64,000 bases of DNA from Zeimonas sp046347945 (GCA_046347945.1 JAXMFB010000010.1:1-64000), one strand, 5' to 3'; positions 27,706 to 37,293 are shown, counted from the stretch's first letter. Translations and numbers: made by a program. The notes: generated from the sequence alone by a model not told the origin.

Positions 27706-28518
27706 GTGACGCCCGCGCGCCCGGTCGCCGGCCACGTCGCGCGCAAGCGTTTCGGGCAGCACTTCCTGTCCGACCGGTCCGTGATCGCCGCGATCGTTGC
27801 GGCGATCGATCCGCGCGACGGGCAGGCCATCGTCGAAATCGGCCCCGGTCTGGCGGCCCTCACCGCGGCGCTGCTCGAGCGGGTGCCGCACCTTCATGCG
27901 GTGGAGATCGATCGCGACCTCGCCGCGCGCCTGAGGCGGCGCTGGGGCCCCGATCGGCTCAGCCTGCGCGAGGCCGACGCATTGCGCTTCGATTTCGGTG
28001 GCATCGCACGGGATGCGGCCGGCGCGCCGCGGCTGCGCCTGGTGGGCAACCTGCCGTACAACATTTCGAGTCCGTTGCTGGTGCACCTGCTGGCGTTTCG
28101 CGAGCGCATCGACGACCAGCACTTCATGCTGCAGAAGGAGGTCGTCGACCGGATCGTCGCCGCGCCGGGGGGCAGCGACTTCGGGCGCCTGTCGGTGCTG
28201 ATGCAGGCGTACTACGACGTGGAGGCGCTGTTCGTCGTGCCACCGGGCGCCTTCGATCCACCGCCCGCGGTCGACTCGGCGGTCGTGCGCATGACGGTTC
28301 GCCGCGGCGCGGCGAGCGACGACCCGCAGGCGCTGCAGCGGCTGCTCGCGGCCGGCTTCGCCCAGCGTCGCAAGATGATCCGCAAGACGCTGCTGCCGTG
28401 GCTCGCTTCGCACGAGGTGCAGGCCGACGACCTCGACCCGACGCTGCGCCCCGAGGACCTCGACGTCCCGACGTGGCTCGAGCTTGCGAGGCGGCTGCAG
28501 GCGGGCGCCGGCCGGTAA
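27706..28518 (+). CDS. rsmA: 16S rRNA adenine N6-dimethyltransferase
   Basis: A 270-residue methyltransferase that dimethylates two adjacent adenines near the 3' end of 16S rRNA (KsgA). The N-terminus is ARKRFGQHFLSDRSVI, the SAM-binding motif is VEIGPGLAALTAAL, and the catalytic motif is LVGNLPYNISSPLL. The start is GTG at 27706, which fits the family's N-terminal length. It lies 44 bases after surA; the pdxA gene that separates them in enteric bacteria is missing. The 161 bases downstream to the next gene contain no recognisable element. Confidence 0.95.
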   Translation: MTPARPVAGHVARKRFGQHFLSDRSVIAAIVAAIDPRDGQAIVEIGPGLAALTAALLERVPHLHAVEIDRDLAARLRRRWGPDRLSLREADALRFDFGGIARDAAGAPRLRLVGNLPYNISSPLLVHLLAFRERIDDQHFMLQKEVVDRIVAAPGGSDFGRLSVLMQAYYDVEALFVVPPGAFDPPPAVDSAVVRMTVRRGAASDDPQALQRLLAAGFAQRRKMIRKTLLPWLASHEVQADDLDPTLRPEDLDVPTWLELARRLQAGAGR

Positions 28519-28679
28519 CGGGTCGGGCGGTGGCGGCGCGTGCAGGGCATCGGCTGCGGGCCGCGCCGAGTCATTGACGCACGCACCAGTTTGGCGCAGA
28601 GTCAGCGCATTTCGCGCCGCCCGACGCCGCATCCGGTCCCGGCGCCCTTCGCGCAATCGTCGATCCACCGGGAGGTGCG

Positions 28680-29204
28680 ATGGCCGACGTGTTGGGTCCC
28701 GTCTCAGACAATGAAGTCATACGCGACCGGTCGCATGCGCTGCGCCTGCTGCAGGCATTCTGCCTGCTCGCGGCGATCGCCTGCGCGGGCCTGCTGGGCA
28801 TCGCGCTCGTCGCAATGGTCGCGATCGAACCCTCGACGACGCGCACGATGCGCACGGCGGTGCTGCATCCCGGCCTGACGGTCCTGGCGCTGATGCTGGG
28901 CGGCGCTGCGCTCACCGCGGCGCGGCTGGACCGGCTGCTCGACGACCGCAATCTCGAACGACTTCGCGAGCGGCTGTACTTCGTCGCGACCGTCGCCGCG
29001 CTGGTGCTGGCGCCGTCGGCGCTGCTCGGCTGGCGCTGGGCGTTCGCGCAGCGACCGGTCGCGGGGATCGGCGTCGTGCTGGCGATGGAGGCGATCGCGC
29101 AACTGATCGTGCTGCTGCTGCTCGTGCGCAACGCGCGCGACGCGCTGCGCCTGCGCGTTCAGCCGGGCCGTCCCACGCGGCGCTCGATGAGCTCGATCTT
29201 GTAG
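28680..29204 (+). CDS. Hypothetical four-helix membrane protein
   Basis: A 174-residue protein of no family I recognise. The ATG is preceded at good spacing by GGAGGTG, a strong ribosome binding site. Four hydrophobic helices are seen at about 22-50, 63-83, 98-120 and 127-150, with a short charged loop (RLDRLLDDRNLERLRERLYF) between the second and third. Its 3' end overlaps the convergent gloA gene by 46 bases, so the last 15 residues are antisense to gloA. The role is unknown. Confidence 0.7.
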   Translation: MADVLGPVSDNEVIRDRSHALRLLQAFCLLAAIACAGLLGIALVAMVAIEPSTTRTMRTAVLHPGLTVLALMLGGAALTAARLDRLLDDRNLERLRERLYFVATVAALVLAPSALLGWRWAFAQRPVAGIGVVLAMEAIAQLIVLLLLVRNARDALRLRVQPGRPTRRSMSSIL

Positions 29205-29557
29205 CCGTCGGGGTCCTGCACGAAGGCGATCACGGTCGTGCCGCCCTTCACGGGGCCGGCTTCCCGGGTGACGATGCCGCCGCCGGCGCGAATGCTCTCG
29301 CAGACAGCGGCTGCGTCGTCGACCTCGATCGCGATGTGCCCGTAGCCGGTGCCCAGCTCGTAGCGATCGACGCCGTCGTTGCAGGTCAGCTCGATCACCG
29401 CGCCGGCCGATTCGTCGCCGTAGCCGACGAAGGCCAGCGAATACTTCTGTTCGGGGCGATCGGTGGTGCGCAGCACCTTCATGCCCATCAGGCGCGTGTA
29501 GAAGTCGATCGATCGCTGCATGTCGCCGACGCGCAGCATGGTGTGGAGGATTCGCAT
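29159..29557 (-). CDS. gloA: Lactoylglutathione lyase (glyoxalase I)
   Basis: A 132-residue metalloenzyme that converts the methylglyoxal-glutathione hemithioacetal to S-lactoylglutathione. The metal ligands are visible as H5, E56 (AVIELTCN), H74 (GYGHIAIEV) and E122 (YKIELIE). The length and the lack of insertions place it in the Ni/Co-type bacterial class. It is the last gene of the leftward run from miaB, 18 bases after the YgjP-type peptidase gene, and converges with the small membrane protein gene. Confidence 0.95.
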   Translation of the reverse strand: MRILHTMLRVGDMQRSIDFYTRLMGMKVLRTTDRPEQKYSLAFVGYGDESAGAVIELTCNDGVDRYELGTGYGHIAIEVDDAAAVCESIRAGGGIVTREAGPVKGGTTVIAFVQDPDGYKIELIERRVGRPG

Positions 29558-29575
29558 GGTGCTCCTCTGGCGGCC

Positions 29576-30445
29576 CTAGCCGACCGGCATGTCGTCGGGA
29601 AAGTCGCGCAGCCACGCCCTGGCGCGCTCGAAGTCGGGGAAGAGCTCGCCGACGGTAGACCAGAACCGCGGACCGTGGTTGAGCTCGCGCAGGTGCGCGA
29701 GCTCGTGCGCGATCACGTAGTCGACGATCTCCATCGGGAAGTGAACCAGTCGCCAGTTCAGCCGGATGGCTCCATCGGGCGTGCAACTGCCCCAGCGCGT
29801 GCGCGCCGACGACAGGGCCCATCGGCTCGGCGTGCGCCCCAGCCGCTCGGCGAACACCGGGATGCGCTCGGCGAAGACTTCGCGCGCGCGCGCCTGCAGC
29901 CAGGACTGCACGCGGTCGCGCAGTTGCTCCTCGCCGGCGCGCGGCGGCAACCCCACCCGCAGCAGGTCGCCGTCGCGAGCGACGCCGCGTGCGCCCGGGT
30001 CGACCGACAGCGTGAGCGCGGTGCCCAGGAAGCGCAGCGTCGCGCCGTCGTGCCAGCGGATCGCGACCCGCTCGCGACGCGCCTCGTGGGCGCGCCACTC
30101 GACCAGCTTGCGCAGGATCCAGCGCGCCTTCTCCTGCAGCGCTCGCTCGATTTCGCCCATCGGCACCCAGCGCGGAGCGGTGACCCGCAAGCCGCGGTCG
30201 TCGATGACGAAACCGATCGTGCGCCGGCGCGAGCGGCGCAGCTCGTAGTGAACCGGCTGCTCGCACAGCATCGTCGAGCGCATGCCGGCGGGCGCGCGCG
30301 CGGGTGCAGGCGGCGCCGCGGGTGGCAGATCGAACAGCGGCAGGGTCAGTTGCAGCGCCGCGTCGGCGACGGGCTGCGTGCGGCCGGAGGGTTCGCGGGC
30401 CGCGTTCTCGCGGCGGGGGTCGGTTCGGTCTGGCGGACGTTTCAA
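29576..30445 (-). CDS. YgjP-type M48-like metallopeptidase
   Basis: A zinc metallopeptidase-like protein of the YgjP/WLM-related group (UTP pyrophosphatase in some reports). The zinc motif HELAHLRELNHGPRFW follows DYVIA near the C-terminus, and the conserved entry RRSRRRTIGFVIDDRGLRV marks the domain start. No ATG precedes the conserved LTLPLFDLPP segment. A TTG at 30445 overlaps the plsC stop by four bases and gives 289 residues; the first ATG (30283) would give 235 residues and remove that segment. TTG is preferred by coupling, with modest confidence. Confidence 0.82.
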   Translation of the reverse strand: MKRPPDRTDPRRENAAREPSGRTQPVADAALQLTLPLFDLPPAAPPAPARAPAGMRSTMLCEQPVHYELRRSRRRTIGFVIDDRGLRVTAPRWVPMGEIERALQEKARWILRKLVEWRAHEARRERVAIRWHDGATLRFLGTALTLSVDPGARGVARDGDLLRVGLPPRAGEEQLRDRVQSWLQARAREVFAERIPVFAERLGRTPSRWALSSARTRWGSCTPDGAIRLNWRLVHFPMEIVDYVIAHELAHLRELNHGPRFWSTVGELFPDFERARAWLRDFPDDMPVG

Positions 30446-31224
30446 GCGATGGGATCCTTCGTCGCGCCAGCGTGCGCGTCGATGCGATACAGGTGAGGGC
30501 TGAGCCGGCGCATCTCGGATTCTATCCAGCCTTCGACTTCCTGGTTCAATTGCTCGGCGGTCTTGCCGGCGCTGTCGATCGGCGGGCCGATCGAGACGGT
30601 GATCAGGCCGGGCCGCAGCACGAACCTCCGGCGCGGCCAGCACTCGCCCGAGTTCACCGCGATCGGCACGACCACGGCGCCGGTGCGCACGGCGAGCCTC
30701 GCACCGCCCGTCTTGTACTTGCCCTGCGAGCCGGCGCGCGTGCGCGTGCCCTCGGGGAAGATGATGATCCATCGGCCGTCGGCGAGCTTGCGCTCGCCCT
30801 GGTGCACGACCTGCTCGAATGCGTCGTTGCCGCGCCGCCGGTCGATGTGGATCATGCCCAGCAGCCCGATGCCCCAGCCGAAGAACGGCAGGAACAGCAG
30901 TTCGCGCTTGAACACGTAGCACAGCTCGCGCGGCATGAAGGTCGGGAAGAACAGCGTCTCCCAGGTCGACTGGTGCTTCGACAGCAGGATCGCCGGCGCA
31001 TCGGGAAGATGCTCCGCGCCGATCACGCGGTGCCGGATGCCCACGATCCGGCGCGCGCCCCAGATGACGATGCGCGGCCACCCGACCGTGAGCCGGTAGC
31101 GCCAGTGAAGCGGCAGCGGCGACCACGCCAGGCACAGCAGCGCGTAGGGCGCGACGGTGAGCACCTGGAACAGGACGAACAGGCCCGAGCGCAGCGTCTG
31201 CCACGCCGTTCGAGCACCGTTCAT
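30442..31224 (-). CDS. plsC: 1-acyl-sn-glycerol-3-phosphate acyltransferase
   Basis: A 260-residue inner-membrane acyltransferase that makes phosphatidic acid. N-terminal hydrophobic helices are near 12-35. The first motif is KHQSTWET, with Glu in place of the usual HX4D aspartate, a form common in betaproteobacteria. The third motif is IFPEGTRTRAG. It shares one base with the gmhB stop (TGATG) and overlaps the next gene by four. The glyQ-glyS-gmhB-plsC order is standard for Burkholderiales. Confidence 0.92.
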   Translation of the reverse strand: MNGARTAWQTLRSGLFVLFQVLTVAPYALLCLAWSPLPLHWRYRLTVGWPRIVIWGARRIVGIRHRVIGAEHLPDAPAILLSKHQSTWETLFFPTFMPRELCYVFKRELLFLPFFGWGIGLLGMIHIDRRRGNDAFEQVVHQGERKLADGRWIIIFPEGTRTRAGSQGKYKTGGARLAVRTGAVVVPIAVNSGECWPRRRFVLRPGLITVSIGPPIDSAGKTAEQLNQEVEGWIESEMRRLSPHLYRIDAHAGATKDPIA

Positions 31225-31757
31225 CAGGGCGCCAGTTCGGCTGCGACCGCGGCGAGGTCGACGCGCACCGCGGTGTCGGGCGGCAAGCCGCCATTGGCCA
31301 TCGTCGCGCGGCCCTTGCCGGTGAGCACCAGGACGGGCCGGCAGCCGGCCGCGTGCGCGGCCTGCAGGTCGCGCAACTGGTCGCCGATCGCGTGGACCTC
31401 GGCGGGCGCGGCCTTGAAGCGTTCGAGTACCTCGAGGAAGAGCCCAGGCCTGGGCTTGCGGCATGCGCAACCCGCCTCGGGTCCGTGCGGGCAGAAGAAG
31501 ATCGCGTCGATGCGCCCGCCGGCGCCGGTCACCGCCTGATGCATCTTCGCATGGATGGAGGCGAGCATCGCGAGGTCGAACAGCCCGCGGGCGATGCCGG
31601 ACTGGTTGGTCGCGACGACGATCCGGTAGCCCGACCGCGACAGCCGGGCGATCGCCTCGAGGCTGCCGGGCAGCGGCCGCCACTCGTCCGGGCTCTTGAT
31701 GTAGGCGTCGCTGTCGTGGTTGATCACGCCGTCACGGTCGAGGATGATCAGCTTCAC
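31224..31757 (-). CDS. gmhB: D-glycero-D-manno-heptose 1,7-bisphosphate 7-phosphatase
   Basis: A 177-residue HAD phosphatase in ADP-heptose synthesis for the LPS inner core. The nucleophile motif is LDRDGVIN (D8, D10), the second motif ATNQSGIARG, and a zinc site is formed by FFCPHGPEAGCACRKP (Cys-His-Cys-Cys). The last motif is AIGDQLRDLQAA. The start is GTG at 31757, 16 bases after glyS. The length matches the family. Confidence 0.93.
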   Translation of the reverse strand: MKLIILDRDGVINHDSDAYIKSPDEWRPLPGSLEAIARLSRSGYRIVVATNQSGIARGLFDLAMLASIHAKMHQAVTGAGGRIDAIFFCPHGPEAGCACRKPRPGLFLEVLERFKAAPAEVHAIGDQLRDLQAAHAAGCRPVLVLTGKGRATMANGGLPPDTAVRVDLAAVAAELAP

Positions 31758-31773
31758 GGCGTGAACGCGCGCT

Positions 31774-33897
31774 TCAGGCGGACGAGAGTTTCGAGATGTC
31801 GGCGACCTGGTTCATCAGGTGCCGCAGGCCCGAGAGCAGCGCGAGCCGGTTGGCTCGCAGCCGCGGATCGTCGGCCATCACCATCACGTCGTCGAAGAAC
31901 CGGTCGACCGGTTCGCGCGCCTGCGCCATCAGCGTCATCGCGCCGGTGAAGTCCGCCGCAGCCATTCGCGCGTCGACCTGCGGCCTGAGTTCGGCAATCC
32001 GGTCTGCCAGCGCGCGCTCGGCGGGCTCGGCGAACAGCGTGCGGTCGACCGCGCTGCCGATCCCGTCGCCCGCCTTCTTCAGGATGTTGACGATCCGCTT
32101 GTTGGCGGCGGCCAGCGCCTGCGCCTCGGGAAGCTCCGAGAACTCGCGGACCGCGTCGAGCTGGGCCGGCACCAGCGCGAGCTGCGCCGGACGCTGGTCG
32201 ACCACGGCCGCGATCTCCTGGGCGCCGAACCCGCGATCCCGCAGGTAGCCGCCGAGCCGCTCGTAGAAGAAGGTCTCGAGTTCGGCGTGCGCATGCGCGA
32301 TGCGGTCCCCGAAGGCGCGGAACGCGGCGTCGACCAGCGCGTTCAACGGCAGCTCGAGGCGGTGCTCGACCAGCATCCGGATGACACCCAGCGCGTGGCG
32401 GCGCAGCGCGAACGGGTCCTTGTCGCCGGTGGGCTGCTGGCCGATGCCGAACAGCCCGGCCAGCGTTTCGAGCTTGTCGGCGAGTGCGAGCACGGTGCCG
32501 ATTTCGGTGGCGGGCAGCGCGTCGCCCGCGAAGCGCGGCTGGTACTGCTCGGTGATCGCCCGCGCGACCGCCTCGGGCTCGCCGTCGTGGCGGGCGTAGT
32601 AGGTGCCCATCACGCCCTGCAGTTCGGGGAATTCGCCGACCATGCCGGTGAGAAGGTCGGCCTTGGCGAGCAGCGCGGCGCGGTCGGCGAGTGCGCCATC
32701 GGCGTGAAGCAGCGTGGCCACGTCGCGAGCGATCGAGCGCACCCGTTCGACCCGCTCGCCCTGCGAGCCGAGCTTCGCGTGGTAGACGACCGAGCCGAGC
32801 CGACCCACGCGGGCGGCGAGCGTCGACTTCTTGTCCTGCTCGAAGAAAAACCGCGCGTCGGCCAGCCGGGGGCGAACCACCCGCTGGTTGCCGTCGACGA
32901 TGAAGCGCGAGTCGTCGACCTCCATGTTCGAGACGATCAGGAACCTCGGCAACAGGCGGCCGCCGGGCTCGAACAGCGGGAAGTACTTCTGGTTGGTGCG
33001 CATCGTGAGGATGAGGCACTCCGGGGGCACCTGGAGGAACTCGCGCTCGAACTCGCCGACGTAGACCGCCGGCCACTCGACCAGCGCGGTGACCTCGTCG
33101 AGCAGCGTTGCGACCTGCGCCTCGTCACCGAGCGAGGCGCCGAGCGCCGCCGAGCGCTCGCGCAGCATCGACTCGATGCGCGCGCGGCGCGCATCGAACG
33201 ACGCGAGCACGCGCCCGCGCGTCTCGAGCGTTTCCTCGTAGGCGCCGGCGTCCGCGATCTCGATCGGGCCTTCGGACTGGAAGCGGTGGCCGTGCGTGGC
33301 GCGCCCGGAACGAAGTCCCAGCACCGAGGCCTCGAGCAGGCGCGCACCGTGCAGGACGACCAGGCCGTGCACCGGCCTCACGAAGCTGACCGTGGTGCGG
33401 CCGTCGGCGAGCTGGTACTGCATCGCCTTCGGGATCGGCAGCCTGGACAAGGCCTGCTCGATGACCGCGTCGATCACGGCATCGAGCGACTCGCCGCGCA
33501 CCGTGCTGCGATACCAGAAGCACTCCTGCTTGCCGTCGCTGGCGCGGGTGAGCGATTCGATCGGCGCGGACTGCTTCTCGGCCCATTTCAGCAGTGCCTG
33601 CGTCGGCACGCCGGCGGCATCGAGCCCGACCTTGGCCGACGGGCCCTTGACCTCGACGCTTCGGTCGGCGGCCAGCGCGGCCACCCCGGCGACGCGCGCC
33701 GCGAGCCGGCGCGGCGTCGCGAAGCCGTCGACACGCACGCCCTCGCCGGCCAGCCCGCGGCTGCGCAGGCCCTCGACGATGCCCTCGCAGAAGGCGTCGC
33801 CGAGCCGCTTCAGCGCCCTGGGAGGCAGTTCCTCGGTGAAGAGCTCGACCAGCAGCGGCGCGCTGGCGGCTGCGCCCGAGGCAGCATCAGGCGGCAT
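31774..33897 (-). CDS. glyS: Glycyl-tRNA synthetase beta subunit
   Basis: A 707-residue beta chain of the alpha2beta2 glycyl-tRNA synthetase. It begins LLVELFTEELPPRALKRLGD and has MRTNQKYFPLF and DKLETLAGLFGIGQQPTGDKD in the HD-like domain; the C-terminal anticodon-binding region runs to residue 707. The ATG at 33897 lies inside the glyQ 3' end, an 11-base overlap, ensuring balanced subunits. It is slightly longer than E. coli GlyS (689 residues). Confidence 0.96.
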   Translation of the reverse strand: MPPDAASGAAASAPLLVELFTEELPPRALKRLGDAFCEGIVEGLRSRGLAGEGVRVDGFATPRRLAARVAGVAALAADRSVEVKGPSAKVGLDAAGVPTQALLKWAEKQSAPIESLTRASDGKQECFWYRSTVRGESLDAVIDAVIEQALSRLPIPKAMQYQLADGRTTVSFVRPVHGLVVLHGARLLEASVLGLRSGRATHGHRFQSEGPIEIADAGAYEETLETRGRVLASFDARRARIESMLRERSAALGASLGDEAQVATLLDEVTALVEWPAVYVGEFEREFLQVPPECLILTMRTNQKYFPLFEPGGRLLPRFLIVSNMEVDDSRFIVDGNQRVVRPRLADARFFFEQDKKSTLAARVGRLGSVVYHAKLGSQGERVERVRSIARDVATLLHADGALADRAALLAKADLLTGMVGEFPELQGVMGTYYARHDGEPEAVARAITEQYQPRFAGDALPATEIGTVLALADKLETLAGLFGIGQQPTGDKDPFALRRHALGVIRMLVEHRLELPLNALVDAAFRAFGDRIAHAHAELETFFYERLGGYLRDRGFGAQEIAAVVDQRPAQLALVPAQLDAVREFSELPEAQALAAANKRIVNILKKAGDGIGSAVDRTLFAEPAERALADRIAELRPQVDARMAAADFTGAMTLMAQAREPVDRFFDDVMVMADDPRLRANRLALLSGLRHLMNQVADISKLSSA

Positions 33898-34774
33898 GGG
33901 CGAGCGCCTTCGACATCGGGAATCCGAGACGCTCGCGCGCCTCGTAGTACGCCTGCGCGACGGCGCGGGAGAGGTTTCGCACGCGCGCAATATACGCCGC
34001 GCGCTCGGTGACCGAGATCGCGCCGCGCGCGTCGAGCAGGTTGAAGCTGTGCGAGCACTTCATCACCATCTCGTAGGCGGGAAGGGCCAGGCCGGCCGCG
34101 ATCAGCCGCTTCGCTTCGCCTTCGTAGTCGTCGAAGTGGCGGAACAGCATCGCGGCGTTCGCGTGCTCGAAGTTGTAGGTCGACTGCTCGACTTCGTTCT
34201 GGTGGAAGACGTCGCGATAGCGGATGCCGTCGGTCCAGGCCAGGTCGAAGACGCTCTCGACGCCCTGCAGGTACATCGCGAGCCGCTCCAGGCCATAGGT
34301 GATCTCGCCGGTGATCGGCTGGCACTTCAGCGAGCCGACCTCCTGGAAATAGGTGAACTGCGTGATCTCCATGCCGTTCAGCCATACCTCCCAGCCCAAT
34401 CCCCAGGCGCCCAGCGTCGGCGACTCCCAGTCGTCCTCGACGAAGCGCACGTCGTTGACCGATGTGTCGATGCCGAGCGCGCGCAGCGAGCCCAGGTAGA
34501 GGTCGAGGATGTCGGGCGGCGACGGCTTGAGCACGACCTGGTACTGGTAGTAGTGCTGCAGGCGATTCGGGTTATCGCCATAGCGGCCGTCTTTCGGGCG
34601 ACGCGACGGCTGCACGTAGGCCGCGCGCCAGGGCTCCGGTCCGATCGCGCGCAGGAACGTCGCAGTGTGGAAGGTGCCGGCGCCGACCTCCATGTCGTAG
34701 GGCTGCAGCAGGGCGCAGCCCTGACTGTCCCAGTAAGCCTGCAGCCGCAGGATCACTTGCTGAAAGCTGAGCAT
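33887..34774 (-). CDS. glyQ: Glycyl-tRNA synthetase alpha subunit
   Basis: A 295-residue class II aminoacyl-tRNA synthetase catalytic subunit. It begins SFQQVILRLQAYWDSQGCAL and contains MEVGAGTFHTATFLRAIGPE and YVQPSRRPKDGRYGDNPNRL, hallmarks of the bacterial alpha chain. It follows lnt after 25 bases. There is no sign of a T-box or other leader. Confidence 0.97.
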   Translation of the reverse strand: MLSFQQVILRLQAYWDSQGCALLQPYDMEVGAGTFHTATFLRAIGPEPWRAAYVQPSRRPKDGRYGDNPNRLQHYYQYQVVLKPSPPDILDLYLGSLRALGIDTSVNDVRFVEDDWESPTLGAWGLGWEVWLNGMEITQFTYFQEVGSLKCQPITGEITYGLERLAMYLQGVESVFDLAWTDGIRYRDVFHQNEVEQSTYNFEHANAAMLFRHFDDYEGEAKRLIAAGLALPAYEMVMKCSHSFNLLDARGAISVTERAAYIARVRNLSRAVAQAYYEARERLGFPMSKALAHAA

Positions 34775-34799
34775 AGAGCAGGGGAGGCGGGCAAAGCCG

Positions 34800-36404
34800 T
34801 CATTCTAGCGGGTTTGCACCGCCCGACCGGCGCAATGCGACGCAGGCGAGCGCGCCGCACAGCGCCAGTACGAGGCCCAGCGCGAGCGGCAGCGCGTTGC
34901 CCCAGCGAGCATACGGGGTGAGGCCCGTCGTGCCCTGCACGGACAGCGCGAGCGCGCCGGCCGAGTAGGTCGGCAGCGCGTCGACGACGCGCCCGCGCGC
35001 GTCGATCGCGGCGGTCACGCCGGTGTTGGTCGCGCGCAGCACCGGCCGCGCGAGCTCGATCGCGCGCATCCGCGCGATCTGAAGGTGTTGCGGCAGCGCG
35101 TGCGAATCGCCGAACCAGGCGATGTTGCTGACGTTGACCAGGATCGTCGCGCCTTCGCGCACCTGCGCGGCGAGTTCCTCGCCGAACGCGTCTTCGTAGC
35201 AGATGTCGAACGCGACGCGCTGGCCGTCGATGGCCAGCGGCGCCTGCACGTTCTCGCCGCGCCCGAATTCGCCGAGCGGAATGTTCATCATCGCGACGAA
35301 CCAGCCGAACCCGTGCGGGATGAACTCGCCGAACGGAACCAGGTGGCGCTTGTCGTAGCGGGTGGTGATCGAGCCGTCGCGATCGATCACCGCGACGCTG
35401 TTGGTGAACCGTGCCGCGGCGGGGTCGCGCGACGCAGCCTGCTCCCATAGCGGCATGCCGATCGCTACCACGCCGCCGCTGCGCGCCAGGTGCCCGAGCA
35501 GCGCGTCGCGCAGCGTCGGGGGCGTTGCCGACCAGGGCACGGTCCAGGCGGTCTCGGGGAGCACCGTCAGGTCGGCGGGCGCGCGCAGCACTTCGGCGGT
35601 GTATGCCTGCATCGCCGCGAGGCTGCGAGCGGGGTCGAACTTCAACTCCTGCGGGACGTTGCCCTGGAGCAGGCGCACCGAGAGGCTGCGCCCCGTGGGC
35701 TGCGACCACGAGCGACCGGCCATCGCCCAGCCCGCGACGAGCGGCGCGAGTGCGAGCATGAGCGCGAGCGCGAGTGCGGTCGCCCGCGCGCGGGCGCCGC
35801 GCCCGACGCTCGTTGCGAGCGCGCCGATTCCGTACGCCGACAGCGCGGCGAGCGCGCAAACGCCATAGACGCCCACCAGCGGCGCGAGCGCCGAAAGCGG
35901 GCCGTCGACGTGCGCATAGCCGATCGCCAGCCAGGGGAAACCGGTGAACAGGTAGCCGCGGGCGATCTCGGCGAGCGCCCAGCCTCCCGTGAACACCATA
36001 CCCACCGCGGCGACCGCGCCCGGCGCGCTTCCGGCGACTCGCGCCGCGCGCCTCGCCAGCGCGCACACCGTTGCGGGAAACAGCGCGAGATAGGCGCCGA
36101 ACAACAGCAGCGCGAGCGCCGCGATCGGGGCGGGCATTCCGCCGTAGTGGTGCATGCTCACGTAGAGCCAGGCCACGCCGGCAACGAACCACCCCAAGCC
36201 GAAAGAGAACCCCAGCGCGGCGGCGCGCGCGGCACCGGTTCCAGCGTTCGCCTGCGCCCGCAGGACGAGCGCCACGAGGCACGCCATCGTCGCGGTCTGC
36301 AGCCACCACGCGCCGAAGGGGGCGAAGCTTGCTGCGTGCGCAGCCCCGGCCGCCAGCGCGGCTACCAGCGCCGCCGGCGCGCCCGGCGCCAAGCGCAGTC
36401 GCAC
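34800..36404 (-). CDS. lnt: Apolipoprotein N-acyltransferase
   Basis: A 534-residue inner-membrane enzyme that adds the third acyl chain to lipoproteins. Six to eight N-terminal helices (about 10-210) precede a nitrilase domain with the Glu of VLPETAWTVPW, the Lys of YDKRHLVPFGE and the catalytic C402 of FDICYEDAFGEE. A last helix lies near 500-525. The GTG at 36404, eight bases after the corC stop, is the best start; the open frame extends into corC. Its product supplies mature Pal and the OmpA-type lipoprotein found in this window. Confidence 0.93.
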   Translation of the reverse strand: MRLRLAPGAPAALVAALAAGAAHAASFAPFGAWWLQTATMACLVALVLRAQANAGTGAARAAALGFSFGLGWFVAGVAWLYVSMHHYGGMPAPIAALALLLFGAYLALFPATVCALARRAARVAGSAPGAVAAVGMVFTGGWALAEIARGYLFTGFPWLAIGYAHVDGPLSALAPLVGVYGVCALAALSAYGIGALATSVGRGARARATALALALMLALAPLVAGWAMAGRSWSQPTGRSLSVRLLQGNVPQELKFDPARSLAAMQAYTAEVLRAPADLTVLPETAWTVPWSATPPTLRDALLGHLARSGGVVAIGMPLWEQAASRDPAAARFTNSVAVIDRDGSITTRYDKRHLVPFGEFIPHGFGWFVAMMNIPLGEFGRGENVQAPLAIDGQRVAFDICYEDAFGEELAAQVREGATILVNVSNIAWFGDSHALPQHLQIARMRAIELARPVLRATNTGVTAAIDARGRVVDALPTYSAGALALSVQGTTGLTPYARWGNALPLALGLVLALCGALACVALRRSGGANPLE

Positions 36405-36411
36405 TTCAGGC

Positions 36412-37293
36412 TCAGTGTTCGCCCGGCCCGGGCTCTTGGTCTGCCGGCGCGGGCAAGCACTCGACCAGCAGCAACTGCGCCTGGCGCGCGTCGGCACGCA
36501 GCACCTCGAAGCGCACGCCGTCCAGGTCGACGTGTTCGCCCCGGCGGGGCACGCGCCCGAACTGCTCGGTGACGAGGCCGCCCACGGTGTCGAACTCCTC
36601 GTCGGAGAACCGGGTGCCGACAGCCTCGTTGAACTGGCGGATTCCGGCGATCGCGCGCACCCGGAAGCGGGGGCCGTGCTCGCCCGGCTGGACCGCCACG
36701 ATGTGGTCGCTCTCCTCGTCGAAGTCGAACTCGTCCTCGATGTCGCCGACGATCTGCTCGAGCACGTCCTCGATCGTGATCAACCCGGCCGTCCCGCCGT
36801 ATTCGTCGACGACGATCGCGAGGTGCACGCGGTTGCCGCGGAAATCGCGAAGCAGCACGTTCAGCCGCTTCGACTCCGGAATGAACACCGCCGGTCGCAG
36901 CAGGTCGCGCACGTCGACGCGCTCATCGGTGTAGAGCCTCAGCAGCTCCTTCGCATGCAGGATGCCGAGCACGTTGTCGCGGTCGCCCTCGACGACCGGG
37001 AAGCGCGAGTGCGCCGTCTCGATCACGCGCGGAAGGAACTCTTCGCGCGGCTGGCTGATGTCGATCACGTCCATCTGCGCGCGCGGCACCATGATGTCTC
37101 GCGCGGCGAGCTCCGAAACCTGCAGCACGCCCTCGATCATCGAAAGCGCTTCCGCGTCGAGCAATGCGCGCTCGTGCGCCTGCCGCAGCACGGCGAGCAA
37201 CTGCTCGCGGTCTTCGGGAACGCGCAGCAGCAGCGCCGCCAGGCGTTCGAGCAGGGGTCTTCGTGGTTCGCTGCCCGAGTGGGGGCCGGACAT
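36412..37293 (-). CDS. corC: CorC/HlyC-type CBS-domain protein
   Basis: A 293-residue cytoplasmic protein with two CBS domains (about 68-190: DIMVPRAQMDVID and VEGDRDNVLGILHAKEL) and a C-terminal CorC_HlyC domain (about 205-285: FDTVGGLVTEQFGRVPRRGE). It is linked to Mg2+/Co2+ efflux in enterics and always neighbours ybeY and lnt. The ATG at 37293 is preferred: the open frame extends to 37506 but the added residues look random. The gap to ybeY is 104 bases. Confidence 0.92.
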   Translation of the reverse strand: MSGPHSGSEPRRPLLERLAALLLRVPEDREQLLAVLRQAHERALLDAEALSMIEGVLQVSELAARDIMVPRAQMDVIDISQPREEFLPRVIETAHSRFPVVEGDRDNVLGILHAKELLRLYTDERVDVRDLLRPAVFIPESKRLNVLLRDFRGNRVHLAIVVDEYGGTAGLITIEDVLEQIVGDIEDEFDFDEESDHIVAVQPGEHGPRFRVRAIAGIRQFNEAVGTRFSDEEFDTVGGLVTEQFGRVPRRGEHVDLDGVRFEVLRADARQAQLLLVECLPAPADQEPGPGEH

